Positions 52,755 through 62,148 of a DNA stretch of 64,000 nt are shown piece after piece. Position 1 is the first letter of the stretch, and each line of letters begins with the position of its first letter. Both the position numbers and the translations under genes were made by a program. The DNA is from Rudanella paleaurantiibacter (GTDB lineage Bacteria > Bacteroidota > Bacteroidia > Cytophagales > Spirosomataceae). The stretch spans positions 184,261-248,260 of the forward strand of contig NZ_WELI01000010.1 of NCBI RefSeq assembly GCF_009184635.1. The letters run 5' to 3'. The notes beneath the pieces were generated by a model, which saw only the letters and a program-made list of their open reading frames with translations, was not told the origin of the DNA and made no database searches.

Positions 52755-53459
52755 ATGGCGCAGGAACACCATTTGACCGTGAGCCGAACGGCTCGCTACT
52801 ACACCCTGGGTGGCAACTCTCCCGAACAGATTACCGATGTCTGGTTTGTGCTGCACGGCTATGGCCAACTAGCCCGCTACTTTATCCGGCGGTTCGATGT
52901 GCTCGCCCTCGACCACACACTTGTGGTGGCACCGGAGGGGTTGTCGCGGTTGTACCTCGATGCCGAATACGGCAAAATCGGGGCTTCGTGGATAACCCGC
53001 GAAGACCGCGACCACGAAATTGCCGATTATACCGCCTACCTGAACACCCTGTACGATACCGTGCTGGCTCAGTACCACCTGACCGGTAAGCCCCTGCGCG
53101 TAACCCTGTTTGGCTTTTCGCAGGGAGCCGCTACAGCCTGTCGGTGGTTGGCCAATCGGCTGGGCGCGGGTAGGGGCGAGGCCGTGGTGCGGCTGGTGCT
53201 CTGGGCGGGTTTCTTTCCCAACGGGCTGGCCGATGTGATTGACCCGGTAGCCCTGGCCTCCCTCGAAACGCTGTATATCTACGGCCAGGCCGACGAATAC
53301 ATTGTGCAAATGCCTGACCCCGAAGCCTACATAGCCCGGCTGCAAGCTGATTTGCCCACCTTGCAGGTAGTGCCTTTCGACGGTAAGCATGTGGTTGAAC
53401 GCGAGGTGATTAAGCGACTATTCGGGCGTGGGCTGCCGGGTGCTGCCGAACAGGACTGA
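52755..53459 (+). CDS. Phospholipase/carboxylesterase-family alpha/beta hydrolase
   Basis: A 234-residue hydrolase of the carboxylesterase YpfH type. The first strand carries VWFVLHGYGQLA (oxyanion side), the nucleophile is Ser122 in FGFSQGAATA, Asp is in YGQADEYIV and His in DGKHVVERE. There is no signal peptide, so it is cytosolic. It is probably co-transcribed with the DUF4442 gene. Substrate unknown. Confidence 0.86.
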   Translation: MAQEHHLTVSRTARYYTLGGNSPEQITDVWFVLHGYGQLARYFIRRFDVLALDHTLVVAPEGLSRLYLDAEYGKIGASWITREDRDHEIADYTAYLNTLYDTVLAQYHLTGKPLRVTLFGFSQGAATACRWLANRLGAGRGEAVVRLVLWAGFFPNGLADVIDPVALASLETLYIYGQADEYIVQMPDPEAYIARLQADLPTLQVVPFDGKHVVEREVIKRLFGRGLPGAAEQD

Positions 53460-53524
53460 CGGGAATCAGAACGGGTGGTGACGGGGGTCATGCCAGTTTG
53501 GGCGTGGGGGAGAGACCTTGCAGG

Positions 53525-53532
53525 TACGTTTG
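53525..53532 (+). promoter_or_regulatory. Possible -7 promoter box for the cbb3 locus
   Basis: TACGTTTG matches TAnnTTTG, 12 bp before the ccoI start. The nearest TTTG upstream is 24 bp away, somewhat long, so this is tentative. Confidence 0.35.
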
Positions 53533-53543
53533 ATAGCATTCTC

Positions 53544-55979
53544 ATGGTTACGACTGCCACCTCCTGCGATCACTGCGGCAACCCCTGTCCTGAACAGCCC
53601 ATCACCTCTGGCGAAAAAAGCTTTTGCTGTGACGGATGCCGCACGGTCTATACGATCCTGAGTGAACACCAGCTTTGCCAATACTACGACCTCAACAACC
53701 GGCCGGGTATTCAGCAGGCGCGGCCGCAGGCTATTGCCCGGTTTGCGTTTCTGGACCTGCCCGAAGTGCAGCAACAACTGGTGGAGTTTCGGAACGAGAC
53801 GCAAACCACGGTCACGTTTTACGTACCCACTATCCACTGTAGTTCGTGCCTGTGGTTGCTGGAGCACCTGTACCGCATCAACCCGGCCATTCGGCAAACC
53901 CGCGTCGATTTTCTTAAAAAGCAGGTACACCTGACATTTTCGCACCCCGACCTGTCGTTACGCGAGGTAGTTGAGCTGCTCAGTTCGCTCGGCTACGAGC
54001 CGCTTATCAGCCTCAACGATGTGGTCAAAGATGCCCAGAAACCCACGTACCGCCCCTTGCTGTATCGCCTGGCGGTGGCCGGTTTCTGCGCGGGCAACAT
54101 CATGTTGTTCAGCTTTCCCGAATACCTCGGCCTCGAAGACTCCACCTTTAAGCAATGGTTTGGGGTTATCAACCTGATTCTGGCGACGCCCGTGGTGTTT
54201 TTTTCGGGTTCGGGCTATTTCCAGTCCGTCTGGCAAAGCCTGCGCCGGGGTATCATCAACATCGACTTTCCAATTTTGCTCGGTATTCTGGTAGCCTACT
54301 TCCGGGGTACCTACGAGGTGTTTGCGCTCAACGGCGCGGGGTATTACGATTCCGTTACGGGGTTGATTTTCTTTTTGTTGTGTGGAAAGTGGTTTCAACA
54401 ACGCACCTACGATTTTCTGTCGTTTGAGCGCGACTATAAGTCCTATTTTCCGTTGGCGGTGATGCGGCTCGAAGCCGACCGCGAAGTGCCGGTGCCGGTG
54501 GGGAATCTCCGCAAAGGCGACCATATCCGCATTCGGCACGGTGAGCTGATTCCGGCCGATGGAATGCTTTACCGGGGCTCCGGTCTGATTGATTATTCGT
54601 TTGTAACGGGAGAGTCGGAGCCTGAACGCCGGGAGCCGGGCACGTTGTTGTTTGCTGGTGGTCGGCAAACAGGCGAGGCCATCGACCTCGAAGTGGTGCG
54701 CGAAACCTCGCAGAGCTACCTCACCCAGCTTTGGAACAACGACACCTTCCGAAAAGCCGAAAAAGCGGGCGAAACCCCGGCCCCGGCCTCATCGGGTCGG
54801 TTTACCACCTTTGCTGATTACGTAGGGAAGTATTTTACCCTCTCGGTGCTGACTATTGCTACCCTCACGGGGCTGTACTGGTACGCATACCGGGGCGATG
54901 CCGGTACGGCTGTCAATGCCTTTACAGCCATTCTGATTGTAGCCTGTCCGTGCGTGTTGTCGCTCTCGTATCCGGTGGCCCTTGGGCATGGCCTGCGGCT
55001 GTTAGGCAAGCGGAAGTTATACCTCCGCAATGCCGATGTGATTGAGCAGATGGCCGCCTGTGATACCGTTATTCTGGATAAAACCGGTACCCTGACCACC
55101 ACAACCCCCGCCCGTGTGCAGGAAGAGTTTACGGCCCCACTGACCCCGTACGAGCAATCGATGGTAAAATCGTTGGTTCGGCAGTCGGCGCACCCGCTGA
55201 GTCGGCGGCTCAATACCCATTTTGAAGCAGCACACCCGTTGCCAACCGAAAGCTTCACGGAGGTGGCTGGTCAGGGAATTCTGGCGTTGGTAGATGGGTG
55301 GCTGGTCAAGCTCGGTCGGCGCGAATTTGTCGGCGACGAAGGGGCGGGCCAACCCGTCAATACCGGCGACTCCGTGGTTCACCTGAGCATCGAGGGGCAC
55401 TACCGGGGCTGCTTCCGGTTCCCCGGTCAGTACCGGCCGGGTATCGAGTCGATGCTGGCCGAATTGGGCAAAACCCATACATTACACCTGCTCTCGGGCG
55501 ACCATGCCTCGGCCCTGCGCAGCTCAACCGGGCTTCAACTGAGCCGTTGGTTCCGCAAAGACCGGATGGTGTTTGAATGCAGTCCGCAACAAAAGCTCGA
55601 CGTGGTGCGGCAGCTTCAGGCCAAAGGCCACCGGGTACTGATGGTTGGTGATGGCCTCAACGATGCGGGAGCTCTCAAACAGGCCGATGTGGGGATTGCT
55701 GTCACCGACGATACAGTGCAGTTTACCCCCGCGAGCGACGGTATTCTGGAAGCGGGTGCCCTGCGCGAGTTGCCCCAGTTCCTGAGCTATAGCCGCTTCG
55801 GGATGCGGCTCATCCGGTTCAGCTTCATGATTTCGCTCCTCTACAACTTTGTGGGCCTTAGCTACGCCCTCACCGGCAATCTCTCGCCGGTAGTTGCCGC
55901 CATCCTGATGCCCCTCAGCTCAACCACCATGGTCCTCATTGCAACCATCGGGATGCGGGTGAATAGATCGATTGAGTGA
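53544..55979 (+). CDS. ccoI: CcoI-type copper P1B-ATPase for cbb3 oxidase assembly
   Basis: About 811 residues from the ATG at 53544; an earlier in-frame start at 53475 lies before the candidate promoter. The N-terminus has a Cys-rich zinc-finger-like segment (Cys8, 11, 15, 28, 29, 32), then a heavy-metal-binding domain with Cys99-x2-Cys102 (IHCSSCLW). Eight spans are expected. The ion-binding motif is Cys468-Pro-Cys470, the phosphorylated residue Asp512 (DKTGTLT), and the hinge GDGLNDAGAL. CcoI delivers copper for the CuB centre of the cbb3 oxidase encoded just downstream. Confidence 0.92.
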   Translation: MVTTATSCDHCGNPCPEQPITSGEKSFCCDGCRTVYTILSEHQLCQYYDLNNRPGIQQARPQAIARFAFLDLPEVQQQLVEFRNETQTTVTFYVPTIHCSSCLWLLEHLYRINPAIRQTRVDFLKKQVHLTFSHPDLSLREVVELLSSLGYEPLISLNDVVKDAQKPTYRPLLYRLAVAGFCAGNIMLFSFPEYLGLEDSTFKQWFGVINLILATPVVFFSGSGYFQSVWQSLRRGIINIDFPILLGILVAYFRGTYEVFALNGAGYYDSVTGLIFFLLCGKWFQQRTYDFLSFERDYKSYFPLAVMRLEADREVPVPVGNLRKGDHIRIRHGELIPADGMLYRGSGLIDYSFVTGESEPERREPGTLLFAGGRQTGEAIDLEVVRETSQSYLTQLWNNDTFRKAEKAGETPAPASSGRFTTFADYVGKYFTLSVLTIATLTGLYWYAYRGDAGTAVNAFTAILIVACPCVLSLSYPVALGHGLRLLGKRKLYLRNADVIEQMAACDTVILDKTGTLTTTTPARVQEEFTAPLTPYEQSMVKSLVRQSAHPLSRRLNTHFEAAHPLPTESFTEVAGQGILALVDGWLVKLGRREFVGDEGAGQPVNTGDSVVHLSIEGHYRGCFRFPGQYRPGIESMLAELGKTHTLHLLSGDHASALRSSTGLQLSRWFRKDRMVFECSPQQKLDVVRQLQAKGHRVLMVGDGLNDAGALKQADVGIAVTDDTVQFTPASDGILEAGALRELPQFLSYSRFGMRLIRFSFMISLLYNFVGLSYALTGNLSPVVAAILMPLSSTTMVLIATIGMRVNRSIE

Positions 55980-56100
55980 TTGAGCGAATGAGTGAATGAG
56001 TGATTGAGTGAATTGGTGAGTTTTGAAATGGTAGGGCACAATTGCCAATCAGGGCGTACAGTCCTCATTCGCTCAATCACTCATTCACTCAATCTCTCCT
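55980..56100. repeat. Dispersed short-word repeat, family B (GAGTGAAT octamers)
   Basis: GAGCGAATGAGTGAATGAGT words at 55980-56010, an unrelated core of about 50 bases, then the complementary CATTCGCTCAATCACTCATT words at 56066-56097. It can form a long hairpin between ccoI and the desaturase gene. Confidence 0.85.
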
Positions 56101-56187
56101 GTCCCAAATCAGCCCTTTGCTTGACCTTCGTCATGCCTGTAACCGGGGGGCGGGGGCAACTTTGCCTTGCCATTTTTCATTTGTACT

Positions 56188-56940
56188 ATGCTTGTTATTA
56201 TCCTCTTCTTTCTGGGTCATTGGTACCTGTCCATTTTTACACAAACCTTCTTTTTGCATCGCTACGCGGCTCACGGCATGTTTACGATGAGTCCCCGCTG
56301 GGAGAAATTCTTTTATATTCTGACGTTTATCGGGCAGGGTTCGTCGTTTCTGAGCCCACGGGCGTATGGGATTATGCACCGCCTGCACCATGCCCATGCC
56401 GATACCGAGTATGACCCGCATTCGCCCTCGTACTCCAAAGGCATTTTCGATATGATGTGGAAAACGCGCCTGTTCTACAACGACATCGTCAACAACCGCG
56501 ACCATATTCCGGCCAAGTTTAAGAAAGGGGTGCCCAACTGGGTGTTTATGGAGTGGCTCGGCGACCGGTGGCCCGTACGCCTGGCCTGGGGCACGCTGTA
56601 TACGCTGGTGTATATTGCCTTTGCGCCCTCGCCCTGGTTCTTTTTGTTGCTGCCGATTCACTTCCTGATGGGGCCTATTCACGGGGCAATCATCAACTGG
56701 TACGCCCACCGCTACGGATACGCCAACTTTGAGTTGGAAGACACCGCCAAAAATCTGCTGCCGTTCGATTTCCTGATGATGGGCGAATCGTACCACAACA
56801 ATCACCACAAATTTGGGGGGCGGGCCAACTTTGGCGGCTTCCGCTGGCATGAGTTCGACCCGACCTACCCGATCATCCGCCTGATGAACGCCATCGGGAT
56901 TATCCGGCTCAAGGCGAATAATGACCTGAAATACATGTAG
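56188..56940 (+). CDS. Fatty acid desaturase (acyl-CoA/acyl-lipid delta-9 type)
   Basis: About 250 residues from the ATG at 56188 (the frame opens with TTG at 56167). The three histidine clusters of membrane di-iron desaturases are present: HRYAAH, HRLHH and HNNHH (ESYHNNHHKFGG). About four spans. These enzymes introduce a double bond into fatty acyl chains using O2. It is placed inside the cbb3 oxidase locus, between ccoI and ccoS, on the same strand and flanked by family B repeats on both sides. Link to low-oxygen membrane adjustment is inference. Confidence 0.88.
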   Translation: MLVIILFFLGHWYLSIFTQTFFLHRYAAHGMFTMSPRWEKFFYILTFIGQGSSFLSPRAYGIMHRLHHAHADTEYDPHSPSYSKGIFDMMWKTRLFYNDIVNNRDHIPAKFKKGVPNWVFMEWLGDRWPVRLAWGTLYTLVYIAFAPSPWFFLLLPIHFLMGPIHGAIINWYAHRYGYANFELEDTAKNLLPFDFLMMGESYHNNHHKFGGRANFGGFRWHEFDPTYPIIRLMNAIGIIRLKANNDLKYM

Positions 56941-56943
56941 TTA

Positions 56944-57022
56944 ATGGTTGATTGGGCGAGTGAGCGAATGGGTGATTGAGCGTATAATTCACTCAATCGC
57001 TCAGTCACTCATTCGCTCATTG
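56944..57022. repeat. Dispersed short-word repeat, family B
   Basis: GGTTGATTGGGCGAGTGAGC and GAATGGGTGATTGAGCG on the left, complementary CACTCAATCGCTCAGTCACT words on the right. It separates the desaturase gene from ccoS. Confidence 0.8.
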
Positions 57023-57119
57023 ACTTTTGCGCCTGAACTTAATCAACCTACGGCCTGATGTACCTCATGCTTTGCCAACCGGCCGGAAGGCAGTTTTGCA
57101 TAACCAAAGATCGACGGTT

Positions 57120-57293
57120 ATGCACATTATCTTTTTTATGATCGGCGTCAGCCTGATGATGGCCCTGGGGTTTCTGGGTGCCTTTTTCTGGTCGATGCGC
57201 AACGGTCAGCACGACGACCTCTACACACCCTCGATGCGTATTCTGCTCGATGATACTGACTCAACTTCTACGACCGACGTACCCAATAACTAG
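57120..57293 (+). CDS. ccoS: cbb3 oxidase assembly protein CcoS
   Basis: A 57-residue single-span protein, MHIIFFMIGVSLMMALGF at the start and the diagnostic FFWSMRNGQHDDLYTPSMRIL after the membrane segment. CcoS is needed for insertion of cofactors into the cbb3 oxidase. The start at 57120 is preferred over 57027 because it matches family length. It ends 12 bp before the oxidase gene. Confidence 0.9.
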   Translation: MHIIFFMIGVSLMMALGFLGAFFWSMRNGQHDDLYTPSMRILLDDTDSTSTTDVPNN

Positions 57294-57305
57294 TCTATTA
57301 CCTTT

Positions 57306-59504
57306 ATGAATGTTTCGCAGCAACCCCCTACGATCATCTCAGCCGACCGAACCCAGCTTGGGCGCGGTCAATCTCCCGACGTGGAGCATTTCAGCTACGA
57401 CAACGCCATTGTCCGCAATTTCGCCATTGCCACCATCATCTGGGGTATTGTCGGAATGCTCGTCGGGGTGCTCGTAGCCACGCAGTTGTTTGCACCAGCG
57501 GCTAACCTCGGCAATCAGTACACCACCTTCGGGCGGATTCGGCCGTTGCACACCAACGCGGTTATTTTTGCCTTTGTGGGCAACGCCATTTTTATGGGTG
57601 TGTACTATTCGCTTCAGCGGTTGTGTAAGGCCCGGATGTTCTCGGACCTGCTGAGCCGGATTCACTTCTGGGGCTGGCAAGCCATTATTGTGGCGGCTGC
57701 TATTACCCTGCCGCTCGGCCTGACTACCTCCAAAGAATACGCTGAGCTCGAATGGCCTATCGACATTGCCATTACGCTCATGTGGGTGGCTTTCGGGGTG
57801 AATATGTTCGGTACGATCATCAAGCGCCGGGAGCGTCACCTGTACGTAGCGATCTGGTTCTACGTCGCCACGTTTATTACGGTGGCTGTGCTGCACCTGG
57901 TCAACTCGATGGAGATGCCGGTGAGCCTGTTTAAAAGTTACTCGCTCTACGCCGGTGTGCAGGATGCCCTTGTGCAGTGGTGGTATGGCCACAACGCGGT
58001 GGCATTCTTCCTGACAACGCCGTACCTGGGTATGATGTACTACTTCCTGCCCAAAATGGCCAACCGTCCGGTATACTCGTACAAATTGTCGATTCTGCAC
58101 TTCTGGGCCCTTATTTTTATCTATATCTGGGCTGGTCCGCACCACTTATTGTATAGCTCACTGCCCGACTGGGCGCAGTCGCTGGGTGTGGTGTTCTCGA
58201 TTATGCTCATTGCGCCTTCGTGGGGAGGGATGATCAACGGTCTGCTTACATTGCGGGGGGCCTGGGACAAAGTACGCGAAGATGCCATCCTGAAATTCAT
58301 GGTGGTGGGCCTGACCGCCTACGGTATGGCCACGTTTGAAGGCCCGATGCTGTCGCTCAAAAACGTGAACGCCATTGCGCACTTTACCGACTGGGTCGTG
58401 TCGCACGTACACGTAGGGGCTCTGGGCTGGAACGGCTTCCTGTCGTTTGCCATTCTGTACTGGCTCATCCCGCGCATGTACCACACGCCCCTGCACTCGA
58501 AAAAACTGATGAATGTGCACTTCTGGATCGGTACGCTGGGTATTCTGTTCTACGCCGTTCCGATGTACATTTCGGGCTTCACGCAGGGTATGATGTGGAA
58601 AGAGTTTACGCCCGAAGGCGTGCTGAAATACCCGAGCTTCCTCGAAACCACGCTCCAGATTCTGCCGATGCACAAAATGCGGGCCCTGGGTGGCGGTTTG
58701 TACCTGATCGGGGCTATCGTGATGGCGTACAACCTCTTTAAAACGATGGCTGCCGGCTCGCTGACGGCCAACGAACCCGCCGAAGCACCCGCCCTGACTA
58801 AAGCCTACACCCCAACGGGCTCCGATACCTACTGGCACCGCTGGTTTGAGCGCAAGCCGATGCCGCTGCTGGTTGGCTCGCTCGTGATGATCCTGATTGG
58901 CTCATTCGTCGAATTGGTGCCGACCTTCATGGTAAAGTCCAACGTACCCACTATCGCGTCGGTACAGCCGTACACACCGCTGGAGGTGCAGGGCCGTGAC
59001 TTGTACATCCGTGAGGGTTGTGTGAACTGCCACAGTCAGATGGTGCGGCCATTCCGTTCCGAAACCGAACGATACGGCGACTACTCGAAAGCCGGTGAGT
59101 TTGTGTACGATCACCCCTTCCTGTGGGGCTCGAAACGTACCGGACCCGACCTGCACCGTGAAGGGGGCAAGTATCCCGACTCGTGGCACTACCACCACAT
59201 GCGGGAGCCCGAGTCGATGTCGCCAGGGTCTGTTATGCCGGCTTACCCGTGGTTGTTGACCCAGCAACTTGACGTATCGACCACCTCGGCCAAGATGCGC
59301 GGCCTGAGCAAAGTAGGGGTGCCGTACGATGATTCAGCCATTGCCAACGCCAACGCCGACCTGAACAAGCAGGCGCAGGAAATCAGCGACCGGCTGGCCA
59401 AAGAAGGCATCAAGGTGCAGTCGGATCGGGAAATTGTTGCCCTGATTGCGTACCTGCAACGGCTGGGTACCGACATCAAGAAACTCGAAACTGCCAGTAA
59501 TTAA
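57306..59504 (+). CDS. ccoNO: Fused cbb3 cytochrome oxidase subunits I and II (CcoN-CcoO)
   Basis: A 732-residue fusion. Residues 1 to about 490 are the catalytic CcoN subunit with about 12 spans and conserved histidines His229 (WYGHNAV), His279-His280 (AGPHHLL), and His367/His369 (VSHVHVGA), which bind CuB and the hemes. After a linker, residues about 515-732 are CcoO: one span, then a single c-type heme site Cys572-x2-Cys575-His576 (GCVNCHS). The enzyme reduces O2 to water with high affinity and pumps protons. The fusion is known in Bacteroidota. Confidence 0.95.
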   Translation: MNVSQQPPTIISADRTQLGRGQSPDVEHFSYDNAIVRNFAIATIIWGIVGMLVGVLVATQLFAPAANLGNQYTTFGRIRPLHTNAVIFAFVGNAIFMGVYYSLQRLCKARMFSDLLSRIHFWGWQAIIVAAAITLPLGLTTSKEYAELEWPIDIAITLMWVAFGVNMFGTIIKRRERHLYVAIWFYVATFITVAVLHLVNSMEMPVSLFKSYSLYAGVQDALVQWWYGHNAVAFFLTTPYLGMMYYFLPKMANRPVYSYKLSILHFWALIFIYIWAGPHHLLYSSLPDWAQSLGVVFSIMLIAPSWGGMINGLLTLRGAWDKVREDAILKFMVVGLTAYGMATFEGPMLSLKNVNAIAHFTDWVVSHVHVGALGWNGFLSFAILYWLIPRMYHTPLHSKKLMNVHFWIGTLGILFYAVPMYISGFTQGMMWKEFTPEGVLKYPSFLETTLQILPMHKMRALGGGLYLIGAIVMAYNLFKTMAAGSLTANEPAEAPALTKAYTPTGSDTYWHRWFERKPMPLLVGSLVMILIGSFVELVPTFMVKSNVPTIASVQPYTPLEVQGRDLYIREGCVNCHSQMVRPFRSETERYGDYSKAGEFVYDHPFLWGSKRTGPDLHREGGKYPDSWHYHHMREPESMSPGSVMPAYPWLLTQQLDVSTTSAKMRGLSKVGVPYDDSAIANANADLNKQAQEISDRLAKEGIKVQSDREIVALIAYLQRLGTDIKKLETASN

Positions 59505-59582
59505 CGAATGACACGGGATGATCGGTGAGTGGTTGGTTGCGTTAGCTTTCCAGTCATCGATCATCACTCCTCAAATAAAGCC

Positions 59583-59753
59583 ATGTTTAAGCAATTCATA
59601 TCCAAGATGCCCGGTGCCGACGTTTACCTCGTCACCTCATTTATGATCTTTCTGGTCTTCTTCGTACTGGTGGGGCTGTACCTGTTTTTTATCGATCGTA
59701 AGCACATAGAACGAATCAGTCGTTTGCCGCTGGAAGATTCCCTCGATGCTTAA
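59583..59753 (+). CDS. ccoQ: cbb3 oxidase subunit CcoQ
   Basis: A 56-residue single-span protein from the ATG at 59583 (MFKQFISKMPGADVYL), with a membrane helix and a positively charged tail FIDRKHIERISRLPLED. Size and position between ccoNO and ccoP are typical of CcoQ, which stabilises the oxidase. Confidence 0.82.
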   Translation: MFKQFISKMPGADVYLVTSFMIFLVFFVLVGLYLFFIDRKHIERISRLPLEDSLDA

Positions 59754-59763
59754 CCTCCTAATT

Positions 59764-60588
59764 ATGAATACCCATTTGTTCAATAGCCTGGTGCTGATGG
59801 TGGCACCCGAATCGTCGTCGTTCTGGAAGCTGCGCGATGGCGAAGACCTGCTGATGGTTACGATTCTGCTGCTGGTGCTGGCTGGCTGCGTGGTGCTGGC
59901 GGTGGTGTCGCTTATGTTGTTCTACAAGATTCGGGCGATGCTCAACCCGGCTGCCGAAGCTCAGGAAAGCAAAACGTTCTGGCAACACTTCACCGGCCTG
60001 AAGCCCCTGCATCAGGAGCGTGAGCTGATGATGGAACACGCCTATGACGATATCCATGAACTCGACAACCCAACCCCGCCCTGGTTTATGTACCTCTTTT
60101 ACGGGACAATTGCCTTTGCGGCTGTGTATCTGGCCATTTTCGAGGTTTTCAAAACCGGCGACGATCAGTTGCAGGAGTACACGCAGGAGGTAGCCATTGC
60201 CGAGCAGCAACGCGAAGAGTATATCAAGAAAGTAGCGGGCTCAATTAATGAAAACTCGGTGACGGTGCTTAAGGATGCCAAAAGCATTGGCGAGGGGCAG
60301 GTATTGTTTACGCAGTATTGTACGGCCTGCCACGGTGCTAATGCCGAAGGTAAAGTAGGCCCTAACCTCACCGATGAGTACTGGCTACACGGTGGCAACG
60401 TGAAGTCGATCTTCCACGTTGTGACCGAAGGGGTACCCGAAAAGGGCATGATCTCCTGGAAAAAGCAGCTGAATCCGCTGCAAATTCAGCAGGTATCCAG
60501 CTATATTCTGTCGTTGCAGGGAACCAAGCCCGCCGGTGCTAAAGAACCGCAGGGCGAAAAAGAAGCGACCCCCGTCGCTATGAATTAA
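59764..60588 (+). CDS. ccoP: cbb3 oxidase subunit III, mono-heme CcoP
   Basis: About 274 residues from the ATG at 59764; an in-frame ATG at 59746 overlapping ccoQ is an alternative. Two spans are visible (about 25-50 and 105-125), with the CcoP-typical ELDNPTPPWFMYLFYGTI between. The cytochrome c domain has only one heme site, Cys186-x2-Cys189-His190, with a likely Met ligand in EKGMISWKK. Classical proteobacterial CcoP has two heme c domains, so one is missing here. It accepts electrons for CcoNO. Confidence 0.92.
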   Translation: MNTHLFNSLVLMVAPESSSFWKLRDGEDLLMVTILLLVLAGCVVLAVVSLMLFYKIRAMLNPAAEAQESKTFWQHFTGLKPLHQERELMMEHAYDDIHELDNPTPPWFMYLFYGTIAFAAVYLAIFEVFKTGDDQLQEYTQEVAIAEQQREEYIKKVAGSINENSVTVLKDAKSIGEGQVLFTQYCTACHGANAEGKVGPNLTDEYWLHGGNVKSIFHVVTEGVPEKGMISWKKQLNPLQIQQVSSYILSLQGTKPAGAKEPQGEKEATPVAMN

Positions 60589-60601
60589 CTACTCAACAAC
60601 C

Positions 60602-62089
60602 ATGGAAAGTAACGTAGTACCTCCCCCCCAAAGCTTCCGCGACCGGGTGCCCATTGCCGATTCGACAGGTGAACGGCGCTGGCTGTATCCCCGCGCGCAG
60701 AGTGGTCGGTTTACCCGCTGGCGCACCGTTGTGGCCTGGGTACTGTTGGCCGCTTTATTTGCCGGACCGTTTATCTGGATTGACGGACACCCGTTGTTCC
60801 TGTTCAACGTGATGGAGCGGAAGTTTATCTTTTTCGGGGCTACGTTCTGGCCGCAGGACTTTCACCTGGTTGCGATTGGGTTGCTCACGTTTATCACGTT
60901 TGTGGCCTTGTTTACGGTGGTATATGGTCGGGTGTGGTGCGGCTGGGCTTGCCCGCAGACGATCTTTATGGAGATGGTGTTCCGCAAGATCGAGCACCTG
61001 ATCGAAGGCGATTACAAGGCCCGGCAGCGGCTGGATGCCGGGCCCTGGACGCCCGAGAAAGTTCTCAAAAAAAGCCTGAAGCACGGGGTGTTTTTTCTCA
61101 TCTCGTTCATCATCAGCAACACATTTCTGGCCTATATCATTGGGCGCGATGAGTGGGTAAAACTCATCACCGACAACCCAACCGAGCATCTCGCCGGTTT
61201 GTCGGCCATGCTCATTTTTACGGCTGTTTTTTACCTCGTCTTTGCGAAGCTTCGCGAGATTGTTTGCTCAACCATTTGCCCCTACGGCCGGTTGCAGGGC
61301 GTTTTGCTCGATAAAAGCTCGCTCGTTGTCGCCTACGATTACATCCGGGGCGAACCCCGTGGCAAGAAGGAACGGGCGGCCTCGCCGGCTCAGCCCGAAA
61401 GCTGGAACGCGGTGACCGAAGCCCTTAAATTGAAGGCTGGTGCCGCCCCCACAGCGCCCGCTATGGCCCCCAGGGCCAAAGGCGATTGTGTGGACTGTAA
61501 GCTATGCGTGCAGGTTTGCCCGATGGGTATCGACATTCGCAACGGCACCCAGCTGGAGTGTATCAACTGCACGCTTTGCATTGATGCCTGCGATCAGATC
61601 ATGGACAAGATTGAGCGCCCCCGTGGCCTTATCCGTATCGACTCGCTCAACGGCATTGAAAAAGGTAAGCCTACCCGGTTTTCGGGCCGTATGGCTGCTT
61701 ACACGGGCGTATTGCTCGCTCTGATTGGCGTGCTCGTGTACCTGATGGTAAGCCGCACTGCCCTCGAAGTGACCGTGTTACGCGCACCGGGCCAACTGTA
61801 TCAGCGCGAAGCCGGCAACCTGGTGTCGAACCTGTACCTGGTCGAGCTGGTCAACAAAAGCTACGACGCCCGCACGGTGCAGTTTCGGATTACCAACCCC
61901 GACGCCAAACTGCGGTTTGTGCAACCCATAACCAAAGCCCCCGCCAACGAACTGGCTAAGGGTACTTTCTTTATTCTCCTGCCCGAATCTTCGATTCAGA
62001 TGGCGAGTACCCCACTCCAAATTGAGGTGCTGTCGGATGGGGAAGTTGTTGACAAGGTAAAAACGACCTTTTTGGGTCCGATGAAATAA
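60602..62089 (+). CDS. ccoG: Cytochrome oxidase accessory protein CcoG (FixG/RdxA)
   Basis: A 495-residue membrane iron-sulfur protein. Several N-terminal spans include the CxxxC(P) site Cys113-x3-Cys117 (WCGWACPQT). A dicluster ferredoxin domain has Cys296, 299, 302, 306 and Cys320, 323, 326, 330. A C-terminal immunoglobulin-like domain follows (about 385-495). CcoG is linked to reduction or handling of copper for cbb3 assembly. It starts 13 bp after ccoP. Confidence 0.93.
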   Translation: MESNVVPPPQSFRDRVPIADSTGERRWLYPRAQSGRFTRWRTVVAWVLLAALFAGPFIWIDGHPLFLFNVMERKFIFFGATFWPQDFHLVAIGLLTFITFVALFTVVYGRVWCGWACPQTIFMEMVFRKIEHLIEGDYKARQRLDAGPWTPEKVLKKSLKHGVFFLISFIISNTFLAYIIGRDEWVKLITDNPTEHLAGLSAMLIFTAVFYLVFAKLREIVCSTICPYGRLQGVLLDKSSLVVAYDYIRGEPRGKKERAASPAQPESWNAVTEALKLKAGAAPTAPAMAPRAKGDCVDCKLCVQVCPMGIDIRNGTQLECINCTLCIDACDQIMDKIERPRGLIRIDSLNGIEKGKPTRFSGRMAAYTGVLLALIGVLVYLMVSRTALEVTVLRAPGQLYQREAGNLVSNLYLVELVNKSYDARTVQFRITNPDAKLRFVQPITKAPANELAKGTFFILLPESSIQMASTPLQIEVLSDGEVVDKVKTTFLGPMK

Positions 62090-62094
62090 ACACC

Positions 62095-62131
62095 GGCGGG
62101 CGGGGCTGCGGTAACACCGGCCCCGCCCGCC
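62095..62131. repeat. GC-rich hairpin between ccoG and ccoH
   Basis: GGCGGGCGGGGC (62095-62106) and GCCCCGCCCGCC (62120-62131) form a perfect 12-bp stem with a 13-base loop. No T-tract follows, so it is more likely an mRNA-stability or attenuation element than a full terminator. Confidence 0.75.
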
Positions 62132-62148
62132 ATGACCACAACAAACCT

